64,000 bases of DNA from Syngnathus acus (GCF_901709675.1 NC_051092.1:13795991-13859990), one strand, 5' to 3'. Counted from the stretch's first letter, positions 23,100 through 36,440 are shown. A program made the numbers and translations. The notes: generated by a model from the letters alone, not told the origin.

Positions 23100-24582
23100 T
23101 TCTTCCTAAAATAATAATTTTTATTATTATAAAAAAAATCAAAAACACTTATCAACATGATGCACTGGATACTAAATAAGCTAAAACATCTGCGCGATGA
23201 TATGTAAGGTCACTTTCATTTATTTATAAGAACCACTAAAATACACTGTGCGCAATGTTGACAGGTTAGCTCACCCACCGTGCTAACAGCACGTTCACAA
23301 CATTCCCTGCGCGATCAAAATACGCACTCACCCCTGACAGCTAGAAATAAGTATCCGCAACGATCATGAAAAAGGCGACGGGAAAAGAAAACTATAAATA
23401 TTTCAGAGTTTCAGGCATGAAACCACATTTTGTTGTTGAATAATACAGCCGGCTGTTAGCTTGTAGCATGCTAGCACCTGTCAAACTTCCGGTCCAAGCC
23501 TGAGCTTCCTGTCGCTCCACGAACGAATCAATTTATATAACTCCTGTTGACCATTTTGAACGTCTAAAGACTAAAACCTACTACATTTTATTTAGGTAAC
23601 TGTTGTACTATCATAAAGGGGAGTAATTATTTGTGCGTCTGCTTCATAGTACCAGGGAATAAATAAAATGTATAAATGTAGAAATAAAAAACAAATATAT
23701 GGCAACACCTACTGGGTAGACCGGTGCAGTCTGTGAACATGCTCCTTGGTGATGCCTATACAAATAATGACTTCATGTGTTCATTATTGTGTGACAAATG
23801 ACAACAAAGTGCAAGAGCGTCTGATTCCATTTCAGCACGTCCGCTCTAATTTGATGATGCATGTCGTGAGGATGTGAGGGGCTGTCTTTCTGGAACACAC
23901 TGTCCCCATTAGGGAAGGTGCAGTCCATAAAGTAACTCACAATAACAATAATGGAAGGGTATAGTGAGACACAAATGGGCTAAATGTTGCATATTAACTA
24001 TAGTCAATAAATCTTAAATAGTCTGCCCTTGTTTTTTTTTCTACAGCACATCAGGTATTCATAGTATTAGTAAAAGTAGTATACAAATATAATATGTAAT
24101 GTATATTATTTAGTAATATTTCTGAATAAGAGGTTCAACAAAAACGAAAATATTTCCAAAATTTGATGTACTAGTAAAAAAGTGCACATTTAGCCATCTC
24201 TAATTACAATTTGCTGTTGACTAGTAGTATTATTGTGACATTAATTTTCACAAATGTTATGATTATTGTTTGGGATGAAATAAAACTTTATTTTGAAGTG
24301 TTAATAACGGCTTTATTGTCGTATCTGTTTACACAAAAGGGGCAAAACATCTCTTCTGCTAGGTAGACGCACTAATGTCGCTATCTGAATTTGTTATTTT
24401 CTGAACCACGTAGTCTGCGCATGTGCAAACGTGAGCCCCCCCCCCCCCCCCCCGCATCCCCCCTCCCCTGCACTACTGAAGTTGCTCCGCTGCGAGCATT
24501 TTAGTGATTGGGGGACCTCCAAGCTGCACACAGGAGCGCGGAGGTTCGCTTTCGAGGAAAAATGAGACTGCACTGTGGATAA
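23100..24582. promoter_or_regulatory. Divergent interval between IGHMBP2 and PRTG
   Basis: Near the IGHMBP2 start are two ETS-like motifs, CTTCCGG at about 23487 and CTTCCTG at about 23505, suitable for a TATA-less promoter. The middle (23560-24400) is AT-rich with no recognised gene. A run of 18 C lies at about 24436-24453, followed by further C-rich sequence about 130 bases upstream of the PRTG ATG. Promoter assignments are inferred from position and motifs. Confidence 0.45.
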
Positions 24583-27500
24583 ATGGCGAACTTTAAGATG
24601 AAAGTGTTGCTAATTTTGGTTTCCTTTCTGCATTCACCAAGTAAGTGTTTTGTTTCTCGTGTGCGCACGGAAGGGAATGTTGCGTCCATCCTTGTTGGCT
24701 GTCTGATTATTCCATGTGGGGGGTTTTTATGCGAGCGAGCTGAAACAACTTGCTATTCATGTTCATATATTGCATAGAGTATTTTCTATGATTTTAAAAA
24801 AAAAAATGCTTCTAAGGTTTTCGTCCCCTCCAGTTGTAATGCAAAAAAATGATCTCTTTAAAAAAAAAAAAACCAATCCCACGCTATATCCATCATTTGC
24901 TTGGATAACGCAGATGGAGAAATATGTTTGTACTACATAAAAATTGGGACTCATAATGGTTATCTGGATATATGGGACATTTTATGGCCTTTTTAGACAG
25001 GTACATGGAAGTAGCTTGCTTTCAATTTGTTTTGTGTTATCATTATATTGACTAACGATCCCAAACTAATGATGAAGTCTATTTTTTTTATATTACCTTT
25101 CATATGAGAGACACAAAGTACAAATACTTTACTTTCTGTACTGTGTGTAGACTTATTGCACTTATTACAATGTAGTACATTTGACGAATAGCCCATTGTA
25201 GATACATCATCAAGCAATTCCATCTAATGCTGTAATGATGGGAACACTGAAATAACCCAATATCTGATAAAGCAATTGTATCAACTATCAATCTGTCCCT
25301 AATGCTGCTTTCTCCTCCTCTAGGTGTTTTATGTTTCAGTGAGTTGTCGTTCATCACTGAGCCCAGTGATGTGACCGTTCTACCAGAGGACCCCGCTGTC
25401 ATGGATTGCCAAGCTCACGGGCAGCCTCCAGTCACCATCAAGTGGCTGAAAAATGGTGTTCACTTGGCAGAAAGTGAGCACATCCAGCTTTTACCAAATG
25501 GCTCCTTGTACATACCAAAGATAAAGCATAGCAAGGAGGAGTCAGATGAAGGATTCTACCAGTGCCTCTCCAAAAACAAATTTGGAGCCATCCTCAGCCA
25601 AAGATCACGTCTGACTATCGCAAGTAAGTATTAGCCTCTTAAAAACTTCAGTGACATTAATATTCACTTTATGGTGTTAAACAATTTTTAAAACTAAGTC
25701 AAAAATAGTGTCTAAATATCCCACCAAAAATACTCTAAGCTTTCGTATGGCCAGCGGCATTGCATTGTGTTGGAGTTGTGTGTCATCGCTGAATGGTTGG
25801 CTACACAGAGGAATCTCTGAAAGGCCGTTTGCCTTTGGGCTTTGTTTGGAGTACCCCTGACCACCCCAGAAGAAAAGACTAGGTTGGGAGCACATTTGTT
25901 TGTCCACATATCAGTGGACAGGACAGCTGTGTCTGTTCAATGGGCCCGTTTCTGTCGCTTATTGGTTTGAGGATTATTTATATCGAGTGTCGCTAGCATA
26001 AATATAATGTTGACTTTGAAGACAGGAAGTTTACGGTAAACATCTACATCGACGACTTGCCATGTTTATGAGTTCTATTTTATAGAGGGGGGGAAAAATC
26101 GTAAATGTGCAGTTACAAGGCATTTACTATGCTGATTTGTTTATAGATGGTGTCTATTTAAAATAATTAGTTTTACTAATTTGAAAAAAAAAAAAAAAGA
26201 CCACTAAAACCCCTAAAAGTCCAAGTTTAGTCCAGCGTCCAGTCTTTTGTGTGAGAAGAGGTTAAAGGTTTTGGTCATCTGTGGGCGTGGAGTTGGAGGA
26301 TGCCCCCCCCCTCTCGCCGCTCGCCTTCTGTCCGGAGGTCCTGGGGTTCAGAGGTCAGCGTAGAAGGCCTTTGTGATGTCACATGGCTGCTGTGACTGGG
26401 CTGGCCCGCCGCGTCGGCTCCCAGGACACGAGTCCTTTCACTGGATCGACCCCAGTGTTGCCCTGTCAGGCAGAGGCCTTTTGTTGAACGTGGGACACTT
26501 TCTCTTGTGAATGAACATGGCCAGTACGCCACAGTGAGTGATTATGGCCTTCTCAAAACCATCCAGGGAGGCTTTTTGCTAGCACTCTTTTGAGCACATG
26601 AGCACTTTCATCATAATTCCTCATCCAACACAGGGTGTCAGAATGTGAAAATAAAGAGCATGTTGATAGATGATACAAGCAACATCACAAACACAACAAT
26701 TCGTTGAATTTAGCTTTGACCTCTTAAGAGAAACTTACGCACTGTAAAGGTAAATTATCTCAGGCCAATTTAAGGGAAATGATGTCTTAAAACTAGCATG
26801 TTATTTGTGCATGAAATTAGGTTGTAAATTACAAGGTTCCCCCTTTAATTTGGTTTTCCCAAAGCTGGGGATTTCAATGTGGGGTTTCAGTGGGGAGAAT
26901 GGGCTATTGATTTTCTTTAACATGATATTGACTTGTTTCTTGCGTGTGCGGGGGAAGGGGAAGACTTATCACCTTAATGAGTGAAGGTCATTGGTAATAT
27001 TTTAAGGAGGGCCCCTTCCACATTAATGCAAATTAGGGGTTTTGTGCTAGTTAGAGATGAAAAGGCCTCAGATCAGATGGAGCACATTGACCACACTTAA
27101 TGAAAATTTAGCTTAACCCGAGAAGTTGATCAAAGTCAAAAATGTATACAGCCATGAGTTGATTATTTGGTTTTTCTACTTCTATTCAGGTATTTCAGAG
27201 TTTTTGTTCCACCCATTGCCTACGGAGGTGACTGCGGGCTCGGTGGCCCGATTCTCATGTGGAGTCACGTCCCGACCTCCTGCAACCATCACCTGGGAGT
27301 TTAACCAAAGCACACTGCCGCTACAAACGGACAGGTTGATACCGTCAGTTAGCCTTGAGTCATTTCGCATGCAGTCATGATACAAGGAAAAGTAATAGAG
27401 CAACTTGATAGTTAGCCAAGTTTGACCCAAGTGATGATTTGTTTGTGTGCAGAATCACAGTTCTGCCCAGTGGAGTCCTTCAGATCCACAATGTACAAGC

Positions 27501-27643
27501 GAAGGACGCCGGGCAATATCGATGTGTTGCAACTAACATCGGAAGTCGGCAGAAGAGTCGAGAGGCAAAGCTGACAGTCAGCCAAGGTGAAGAAATGACA
27601 CTAACTTGTTTGAATCATTCATGGATGGAACTTGTTTAGAAAG

Positions 27644-27699
<56 letters not shown>

Positions 27700-27739
27700 C
27701 CATCTATTATTATTATCCATCCATTATTATTATGATTAG

Positions 27740-27772
<33 letters not shown>

Positions 27773-30700
27773 ATTTCTTTAATTAAAGGTGCGGACACTA
27801 AAACCCGTCAGAGGCCCAAAATCATCGCCGGACCTCAGAACATGACAGTTTCTCTCCACCAAACGGCGGTGCTGGAGTGCTTAGCCACTGGAAACCCCTG
27901 GCCTATCATTTCGTGGAGTCGCGCTGATAGTAAACCCATCGATGTATACAAAGCCAAAGTGTTGGGCAACGGGAACTTGGTTATTAGCGACATCAATTCG
28001 AAGCACAGTGGAGTCTACCTCTGCAGAGCCACGACCCCCGGAACCCGCAATTTCACCATAGCTGCTGCCAACCTCACTGTCCAAGGTACAACCTTGCGAT
28101 TTGATGATAAAATTTGTCAAACTTACCTCATTCCTTGTAAATCTTTCTTTTCAGTACCACCATCGATCGTTGAGCGGCCCGAGAGCCAGACCCGTCCAAG
28201 AGCCGGTACCGCCCGTTTTATTTGCCAAGCCGAAGGGATCCCCCCACCCCGCATTAGCTGGCTAAAGAACGGCGAAGAGGTTCATTTAAACGGACGGATT
28301 AAGATGTACAACAGGTATTCAAGACAGATTTATTACACAAATTGGCCAAAGGCTTTCGTGTCTTGTATTGATTGTGTGCTATTTTTCTTCCTCCCACAGT
28401 AAACTGGTGATCACCCAGATCATCCCAGAGGACGATGCCATCTATCAGTGCATAGCAGAGAGTGAAGAGGGCTCTGTGCTGTCTTTGGCTCGACTTATTG
28501 TAGTCATGTCAGAGGACAGGCCCAGCGCTCCCAGGAACATCCACGCCGAGACCATCTCGAGCTCGGCCATTTTGTTGGCGTGGGAGAGACCGCTGTACAA
28601 TGCTGACAAAGTCATAGCCTACTCCATCCATTATATGAAAGCCGAAGGTGAGACCAAGATGGCTGAGAAAAAATGTCAAGTTGATGAGTGTGTTATGTGA
28701 TGCGCTGTCCTTGGAAAGGCAATTTCTTGTTGCTGTCCATTGACAACGGCAGTTTTTTTAAGAGGCTTTGAAAGCCATTGTGCACTCGCTCTTTGTACTG
28801 AAAAGTAAAGATACCGTTTAGAGTCTTGTAGAACTGTATGTTAGTTTGACTTTTTCTATTCAGTAGAAAGAAAAAAAAGTTCTTATACAACAGCAATTAT
28901 TGTGCTGGTTTACAAAAGCACAATAACATTTATACCATTTTTTATTTTTTCAAAACCTAACCCGTTCTCCACCGCACGTCAGGTCTGAACAACGAGGAAT
29001 ACCAAGTTGTGATTGGCAACGACACAACCAGTTATATTATTGATGACCTAGAGCCTGCTAGGAATTACAGCTTCTACATCGTGGCTTACATGCCAATGGG
29101 AGCCAGTCGTATGTCTGATCAAGTCAGTCAACACACCCTGGAGGATGGTAAGCTTTGAGACTCCCAGCATTCCTTGCAGTAAATCACTCTGACGCTTTAG
29201 TTAAAGTCAATGTAAATCTTGTGTGTACACAACACCTTTAGAGTGGGAACATGGGGGGGGGGATTTTGCCATTTTCCATTGCTAGTCATTGAGTAGAAAA
29301 TTCAACTAAGACTGTTCAGAGTTAGACCGCCATGTTCATACTTTCACATTTTATTTTCCAGTGCCTCTGCGTACACCAGAGCTACGTCTGATAAGCCGCA
29401 ACTCGACAGACATCCAGGTGAGCTGGCAGCAGCTTCCCTCCAAAGTGAGCCGCGGTCGGGTGTCAGCGTACAGGTTGTCGTACCGCACGGCCGCAGACAA
29501 CACGGTCATCTCCGTGGAGCTGCCTCAGAATACTACAGAGTATCTCCTGGAGGGCCTCCAGCCCGACATCATCTACCTGCTCCGCATGGCCGCAGCCACC
29601 CGAATGGGTTGGTGTGAGCCCTCAGCGTGGACGTCCCACCGTACGCCCAAGACATCCAGTCGCAAAGGTAAAGTTGCGTTGGCGTAGAAAGAAAATTTTA
29701 AACGCTCTGTGTTAATGCTTTTATATGTGATTTTTTTTCGGCGTCACGTAAAAGGTTCAATAAGAAAACCATAAAATCCCAATTTGCTTTTTGGAAGGTC
29801 CTTCTTCAGGACCATCTTGTGTTTGGAGTTTGTTCTCGTAGCATTGTCCCGGAGCTTTTGTATTGGTTACTCTGGAACCTTTGGCCTCGGCTGTCAGTGA
29901 TGTAAGCGCGGCCTTAGTCACGGGTCATAAAGAGAGGCCCTCCGGCGTCTGTGTGTGTTTGGGGAGGGGGGGGGGGGAGAATAGCTTCTTTTCACATCCT
30001 GGTGTCTTCTTCCAAGCTTTTTTTTTGCTACTGCGGCCTACATACGTTTGTGTTGATGAGCTGCCCAACAGTCCAAAGTGCTGAAGTATAGTAAAATAAT
30101 CGAAGCCGCTTTCCTCTCGTGTTTATTTAATCAAATACACCAAAAACGATAATGCTGCATTGCATCCGTTTCTTGCGGTCAAATCTCCCTGCTCTTTTCT
30201 TATAAGAGTGAATGCGTATTGATCTCATGGCTCCTCTCTGTGCCCTCTCAGTGCCCTCAGCCCCTATTCTTCAACTTGAGCCGCTTAACTGCACTTCCAT
30301 TGTGGCGCGCTGGCAAACCGCCCCGGAGACGGAGGCTGTCCTTGGCTATCGCTTGCGTTACCATGAGGAAAGTCAACCGGAACAGCCCGTCATCCAGCTG
30401 CAAGCTCAGACCTACACCTACACCATCAGCGGCCTTGGTAAGCGTGGACGCAGCTGATAACATTAGCATACGTCTGCCGTGTCCGTTGGGTGCAGCATTT
30501 GCATTTACGCCCGCAACACAGATCAATGTGAGCTGACCGCTCTCGTTTGCTTGCACTATTGAGTGGGATCAGGCTCCCCAGGTTAGAGGTCAGTGTCCAG
30601 ATGTCCCTCCCACCACCGTTTCCCATCCAGTGACTTGCATAATTACCCCTGGCTATTGTGCTGTGTTCAGAGCCAGACCTGCTTTACCAGATTTTAGCCA

Positions 30701-33161
30701 CCTCCCCCTTTTTAGCTGGACCGCGACACACATGCAACAGACCCTTGGGATTGGTCAGAACTGGACAGGACCACTGACCTTTAACCGTGAGACAGCAGTC
30801 TCAAATTAGTGCCCTGCCCCCAATGCTAGTCTGTGCTGTCCATATAGAAAAATAAAATAATAATAATGCTGATTAAAATAAAATTCAGCTTTATGTGAAT
30901 CACCAAGCAAGGTTGCTTGATTCTCTTTTACTTGATCTGCTAAAATATGAAACCCTTATATTTATCAGCTTTTAAAATGTAAATAGGCTAGAAATGTAGC
31001 TGTTGTGCACAACTTTGAAGCCATGCTTGCTCCAAGTTGAAAGCTACAACAAGGACACCAGGAAAAGTGTGAGAGGGGAAACAAAACCCCCCCCCCCCGT
31101 CCTAGAGTCCTGCACCCAGATTCCGTCTGTTCTATCTTGGCCTGACCCGGTGACCCAAGTCAACCCCCCTCCGGTCCCATGGGCCTCGGCTCCCGGCAGC
31201 TGAAGGTTGCCCTTCCGCCCAGCCCCCACAAGAGACCTGGACACCCGCCTTCCATGGTCAATACCCATAAGCTGACCTTTCACACTGGAAGGCATAAAAC
31301 TAATCTTAACACTACCCCAAAATGCCCTGATTTAGGAGCCCTAGCAACGGTGTATTTAGGTTCAAACATGTCAAAGACTGATCTTTTGGATGTCTCAAAG
31401 TTTCTCATTTTATTTCCAAAACATCAGTCAACAACGTAGGATTTAGCGGATTTTTAGTTTCGAATAAATTCGGTTTGATTGATAAGTTTGAGCTTACAAG
31501 CATTTTTTTCTAAGGGTTTGTTGGTCATGCTCTTGTTACATGGCAACAAATGATAATTACAGGTTGGGGTGACATAGGAGACCATGCATTGTCCATGCAT
31601 GGGGGGGTTACCAGTTATGACCCCCACACTTTGCCCTCTAGTGCTTGCCTTCTTTGAAACTTGCCTCCACTTTAGGATGTTAAAACTAAAATATCTTTTA
31701 TGTCTTCCAGATCCCAGGCGAAGATATCGTATCAAGATCCTGGCTTTTAGTCAAGCTGGAGACGGCTATGAGACAGACCAAGCCATCAGTACCCCTGGAT
31801 GTGTCTGTGAGTCCATTTTCCACTTTGAAATCTCTCCTGTTTACATTTGTAGTCATGTTGTCGCTTTGGCTATCTACAGCGGCAAGAGACCAAATGGCAG
31901 CCACCCCTCCATCGCCTAATCATGTGACTATCTTGGCCAGTAATTCCTCTGAAGTTTCTTTACGTTGGAGCCGTCCCACTTTCCCGTCTGGGAAGGCCGT
32001 CAGCTACACTGTCCGTTACACGATTGTGGGCACACACAATGCATCCGCCGTACGCTACCTCCAAACGTAAGCTAGCAAACAATCTCACATATCAAATAAT
32101 TTCCTTTGCTGAAGATAATGAAGTGTTTTGGATTTTGAGGGTTGTTGTTTATATCCCCCCCAGCACCCAAGAAAATGCGGCCATGCAAACTTTAGAGCCA
32201 AATACTCGCTATGAGTTTGTGGTACGCCTTCACGTGGATCAGATGTCGAGCCCTTGGAGCCATGTGGTTTATCATCGCACAAAACCAGCAGGTTGATCAA
32301 CATACAAAGTAACCTGAGATATATTCCCCAGCAAATATTTGATTTCTTCATGCTTTTTTCCGCAGCTCCGAGACGACCACCTACAGGAGTGAGACTAACT
32401 CTGATCGAGGATGACACGGCGTTGGTATCGTGGAAGGAGCCCGCCGAGGCCAACGTGGTGGTTACACATTACACCATACTTTACGCTTCCCAAACATCCT
32501 GGATGGCCGGACGCTGGCAGATAATTCAAAGAGAGGGTGAGCAGTGTCCCACAAAAAAAAACCACAATCCTCCATATTTAGATATTTGTGTCCTTTTTTT
32601 ATTTACATCCTCTCTCAACTCTCCCTTTTTGTATTCCGCCCGCTAATGTCTGCTTCTTGTACCATGACTAGGAAGCCACACAATGGCTCTTCTGGAGAAG
32701 CTCGAACCAGGTAATGTCTACCTGGTGAAGATCTCTGCCTCCAACCAGGTGGGGGACGGGCCTTTTTCGGACATCGTCGAGCTGGTTATGAAACGTGGAA
32801 ATGTCCAACGCAGCAAAAACGCCTGGCGCTCGGATACTTTTCAGCATACCGCAGGTGAGTAACAGAAGAGTCACTCGTTTAAAATATTTGAATAAAAAAT
32901 ATATAATCTTGTTGATTTTTTTTTTTCAGTCTTCTCAGATGGTCTTTACCACATAGACCAGAGATCCATGACTGGTATCATCGTTGGCGTTAGCATCGCC
33001 TTGGCCTGTATTGTAATGTGTGCCTTGATCCTCATCAGTAAAGGGAGACCAAGGTACCGTTTTTTTCCGTGTATAATGCGCAAAATTTAACTAATTTATT
33101 GTCCTAAAATCTGGGGTGCGCATTATACATGGGTACAAATTTTTTTTAATTTTTTTTTTTT

Positions 33162-33196
<35 letters not shown>

Positions 33197-34737
33197 AAAT
33201 CATGGTACAACAAAACCAACAACAGGACTGACCGACAATAGTGTGTTTGTACTGTGCTCTGGTCATTTCGTCAAAGAAGGGATAATAGTCCTCTTCTCTT
33301 CTTGACTGACAATGAATGTGATAGTTTAATACAATCAGCAAATAACAAAATGCGTATTACAGGTAATATTTTACTTCACAACACTTTGCCATGTTCCTTT
33401 CGTCTCTGCTGTTCACTTCAAACACGCTCCATACGAACGCAATGCTCTCGTATCAGACGCTTGCTCGATCACCTGCTCGTTTGCTGTCACAATGTACCCT
33501 ACACAAATCCGAAACATTTGTTGCGGCTCCGAGTCACGACGAGGGGCAAGTTTTGGTTTCCAAGGGTGTTTTTATTCCTCTTCAACGTCTCTCCCATACA
33601 GAGCCGCCTTTTTCACATGTCCGCACGTCACTTTCCTCTCTTTTCATCTGATCGCGGTGGTGCCTTTACGGGCAGTCGGAGAAATCAACGCCAACAAAAA
33701 AAAAATACATCCAGCCTAGTTAAGACCATACCAAAGACTATAAAAATGGGACCCATTGCCTCCCTGCGTGTGTGACGATCATTGGGACTTAAAAAAAAAA
33801 AAAAAAAAAAAAAAATTGGGTGCGTATTATACATGGGTACAGGCTTTTTTCCAGCATCAACATGCCATTTTTAGGGTGCGTATTATACATGGGGGCGCAT
33901 TATACACGGAAAAAAACGGTACTTGTTTTCATCACTGTGGATCTACAAAGTGGTTTAATTTTCAATAACTGGAATTTTTAGGTGTATTATTTTTTTTCCA
34001 GGAAATCTTCTAACCACAAGGTTGTTGCTGTGCCGCCTGGCGAAGGCTTGTCTTTGCCTCACGAGCGCCACGTCGAGAACGCTGAGGCTCTCATTCCCGT
34101 GATGAGTACCGACTTCATAGATGCCAAAGTAAGAATAGACCTAAAAAAGTTATAATTTAAAAACAGTAGAATTCTAATTCTGTCATGTGTTTTAGGGTGG
34201 ATCTAATATAATGATAAATAGCGCGGGTCCTGTCATGAGCAAAAATCAAAGCAAGAAGTGGCTTCTTTTTAACAGAGATGTCAGCACACCAACTGAGATT
34301 GATGTAAGTGTTGCGACATCATACTCTCATTCGTCTTAAAAAAAAGTTTGACATCTATTTGGGTTTTTTTTAAGGTTGAAGGGCGGGTCCATTTGTATGA
34401 AGCTGGCAAAACCGTTCTACACTATGAGGAGCATTTAGGCGGCGCGCCTCTGCCTCCATCATCTCGGGAGATCATCTTCGGACCTTTCCACACCGAGACC
34501 TCGCAAAGCAGCGAGAGCAGCCAAGAGACGGGAGACTCCGGACATTGCTCCAACGAGGAAAGCAATGAAGATATGAGCAATCCGTCGACCAGTCAAAGCT
34601 CCAAAACAGAAACTCCGGATAATGCAGATGTAGCCGAGCCGAAGGCGTCTTTCCGGGTAGAAAAGCAGAAGTGTGTTTGCTACCATATCTCCACCCCGGA
34701 TGATGCTCGGTCCGGCTGCGCTTCGGGCGTCAGCTAG
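24583..34737 (+). CDS. prtg: Protogenin, Ig/fibronectin-III transmembrane protein
   Basis: Nineteen exons: 24583-24640, 25324-25623, 27190-27334, 27453-27586, 27789-28085, 28155-28314, 28400-28647, 28983-29147, 29362-29667, 30252-30437, 31711-31806, 31880-32066, 32164-32291, 32366-32536, 32672-32854, 32930-33053, 34002-34128, 34196-34303 and 34375-34737. They give 1161 codons plus stop (human about 1150). Signal peptide at residues 1 to about 22 ([12 protein letters not shown]). Four Ig domains at about 27-405 each show the C...W...YxC pattern (for example [18 protein letters not shown]). Five fibronectin-III domains occupy about 410-905, one transmembrane helix about 936-956 ([20 protein letters not shown]), and a roughly 200-residue cytoplasmic tail follows. 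Protogenin is a DCC/neogenin-family receptor of early neural and somite development. Intron 16 is mostly a transposon. Confidence 0.96.
26230..27120. other. Ordinary-complexity non-coding blocks in PRTG intron 2
   Basis: Within the 1.6 kb intron 2, the blocks 26230-26540 (GC-rich) and 26840-27115 (balanced composition, an ATGCAAAT octamer near 27027, and TTAATGA-type motifs) stand out from the AT-rich surroundings. They contain no coding frame consistent with the gene. They may be enhancers, but this rests only on appearance. Confidence 0.3.
27644..27773. repeat. (TTA)n/(ATT)n microsatellite with CATC interruptions
   Basis: A long trinucleotide tract in PRTG intron 4 ends just before the acceptor of exon 5 (27789), so it occupies the usual branch-point and pyrimidine region. 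Confidence 0.9.
30438..31710. other. prtg: PRTG intron 10 (1.27 kb), no gene seen
   Basis: The blocks 30540-30790 and 31020-31290 are GC-richer than the rest. A C-run lies at about 31087-31098. Short frames are present but none resembles a protein. Confidence 0.4.
33057..33919. mobile_element. Non-autonomous TA-flanked DNA transposon (Tc1/mariner-superfamily-like MITE) in PRTG intron 16
   Basis: Perfect 25-bp terminal inverted repeats begin CCGTTTTTTTCCGTG at 33057 and end at 33919. The element is flanked by TA at 33055-33056 and 33920-33921, the target duplication of Tc1/mariner/pogo transposons. Near both ends there are further copies of a GTGCGCATTATACATGGG-type motif, partly in inverted arrangement, so each end can fold on itself. 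The interior has long T and A runs and no transposase frame. The element is 863 bp in a 948-bp intron. Confidence 0.85.
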
Positions 34738-36440
34738 CACTCCGTTTTTCACCCGGCTCCACAAATGACCATTTCTACCTCGTTTGCTTCCTGGTTTGAG
34801 CCCTCTGCTTATTTCCTGGGGCACAAGGGAACAGGAAGTCAGCTGCTGTGAAGGAGGAAATGAGGATTTTCTTCAGATCTACCTCAGGATTTTGTATGAA
34901 TGTTGGTCCCAACATTTTCTTTCATTTTTTTTTTTTTTTCCTTCTCGCTGTTCTACCTGTTGGTCTTTGTGGCATCGTCTGTCCTAAACCAAAACTCACC
35001 CATGATGAATGTTTGAAAAAATATGCTGTGATACATTTGGTCATATTTAATTTGTTTTCCATTGGACCTTGATTGTCTACCTCAGTTTTTGTCTCATCAT
35101 GGCTACCTCCAAATGGTGTGCGTTTTTGTGGTTGAAAGAGCTTTTGTTTCCCATTGCTTGTCTTTTTTCCCCCCCCAACCTTTTGTGTGGTTGACTCGAG
35201 AAAAAAAAACAAGTGCATTAGATATTGTCAAACCGTTTGGGTTGTACGAGATGTTGGACATTTCCAGTGCACTGAACTCAAAGCTTTAACACGGCCTTAA
35301 TACTGCAACGGGCCTTGCATACTCGATCCAAAGACAGGAACATTTGTACCCAAAGACTTTGTCATAATAGGCAACCAAAAATACAGTAGAAGTACATGAA
35401 GGGTGTCTTTGCCAAAAATCCACTTCTGTGCCATTGATGTACATTTTTCTCCGAATGGTGCTTTTTCTCGGTGTAAACTTTAGTCTGGTGAAAGCTTTAG
35501 CGCAAGTTCTCGTGGCTTGTGTTCCGTTTGCCTTTTGAGACCATTGCTAAGTGCAGCGGTGACGCCGATGCTATTATCCAAAGAGTTGTCTGCTTCCTCA
35601 CATGGGTGTGGCTTTTCATTCAGTTGATCCTTGGCAAGATTAGGTGGACACTATTGATTGATCCTGTGTGTCTTGTCAGTGATAGATGATGGTATTTATT
35701 CTTTGGGCACACATTGTCGAATACTGACCCACCCCCCCATGTGATGTATGGGGGTTTGTTATCAACGCCTCCATGATATGTGGTGTTCAGATGTGACAAA
35801 GAAGGATTCTGACTATCAAAATGGAAGCCCAGTGTGTGTGAAGAGCAACATAATCAATTTTTCTATCTTTGTAATACAAATTATCTTAACCAAAGAAGCT
35901 TTAAGTCTCTAATTTAGTGATTTTCTTTGGGTTCATTTACACAATTTGAATTTAAATGTGCTATATTTCTATTCAGTTTTGATTTGTAGAAAGGCATTTT
36001 ACAACATGTTTTTTTTTACTTGAGATTGCAAAACTGATCTTATTTCACCTTAATGAGAATTAGGTCGGAACCTTTACTTGAGATGGTCCTTTGAGTATTT
36101 GTCCTAGTTTCAGTATGGCATTTCCCCAAGTTCATATTGTCAATGTCATGCTCAGAGTTTTTCCTGTGTTCTTCATTACTATAATTACAAATGTTGACAT
36201 GAATGCCACAGATAAATTTGCTGACTTGACTCAGGTGCCAAATTTAGATTTAGTGAGTAGTCTTGACTGTTAATTTAAATGATCTTTTCCCTGATTTCCA
36301 TGCTTTTGAATACCAAAATACTCCTTTTAACCCAAAGAGTGCAACAAAACAAAGTATTTTATGGGTTGGAATGTTGCAACCGACTTTTTGATACTCTCAA
36401 GATTATTGCAGACGATAAATAAAATTGTTCTTGGGAAAAA
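34738..36440 (+). other. prtg: PRTG 3' untranslated region
   Basis: AT-rich and T-rich sequence without a protein-like frame. The best poly(A) signal is AATAAA at 36418-36423, which leaves only about 250 bases to the RSL24D1 start. Confidence 0.6.
36418..36423 (+). terminator. Poly(A) signal candidate of PRTG
   Basis: AATAAA within GATAAATAAAATTG, followed by T/G-rich sequence (TTGTTGTTTCC) about 25 bases on. Confidence 0.6.

Noticed and set aside
33254-33775. A 173-codon frame inside the PRTG intron 16 transposon
   Set aside because: It lies between the inverted repeats but has no transposase signature (no DDE/D-like or helix-turn-helix motif) and looks like random read-through.
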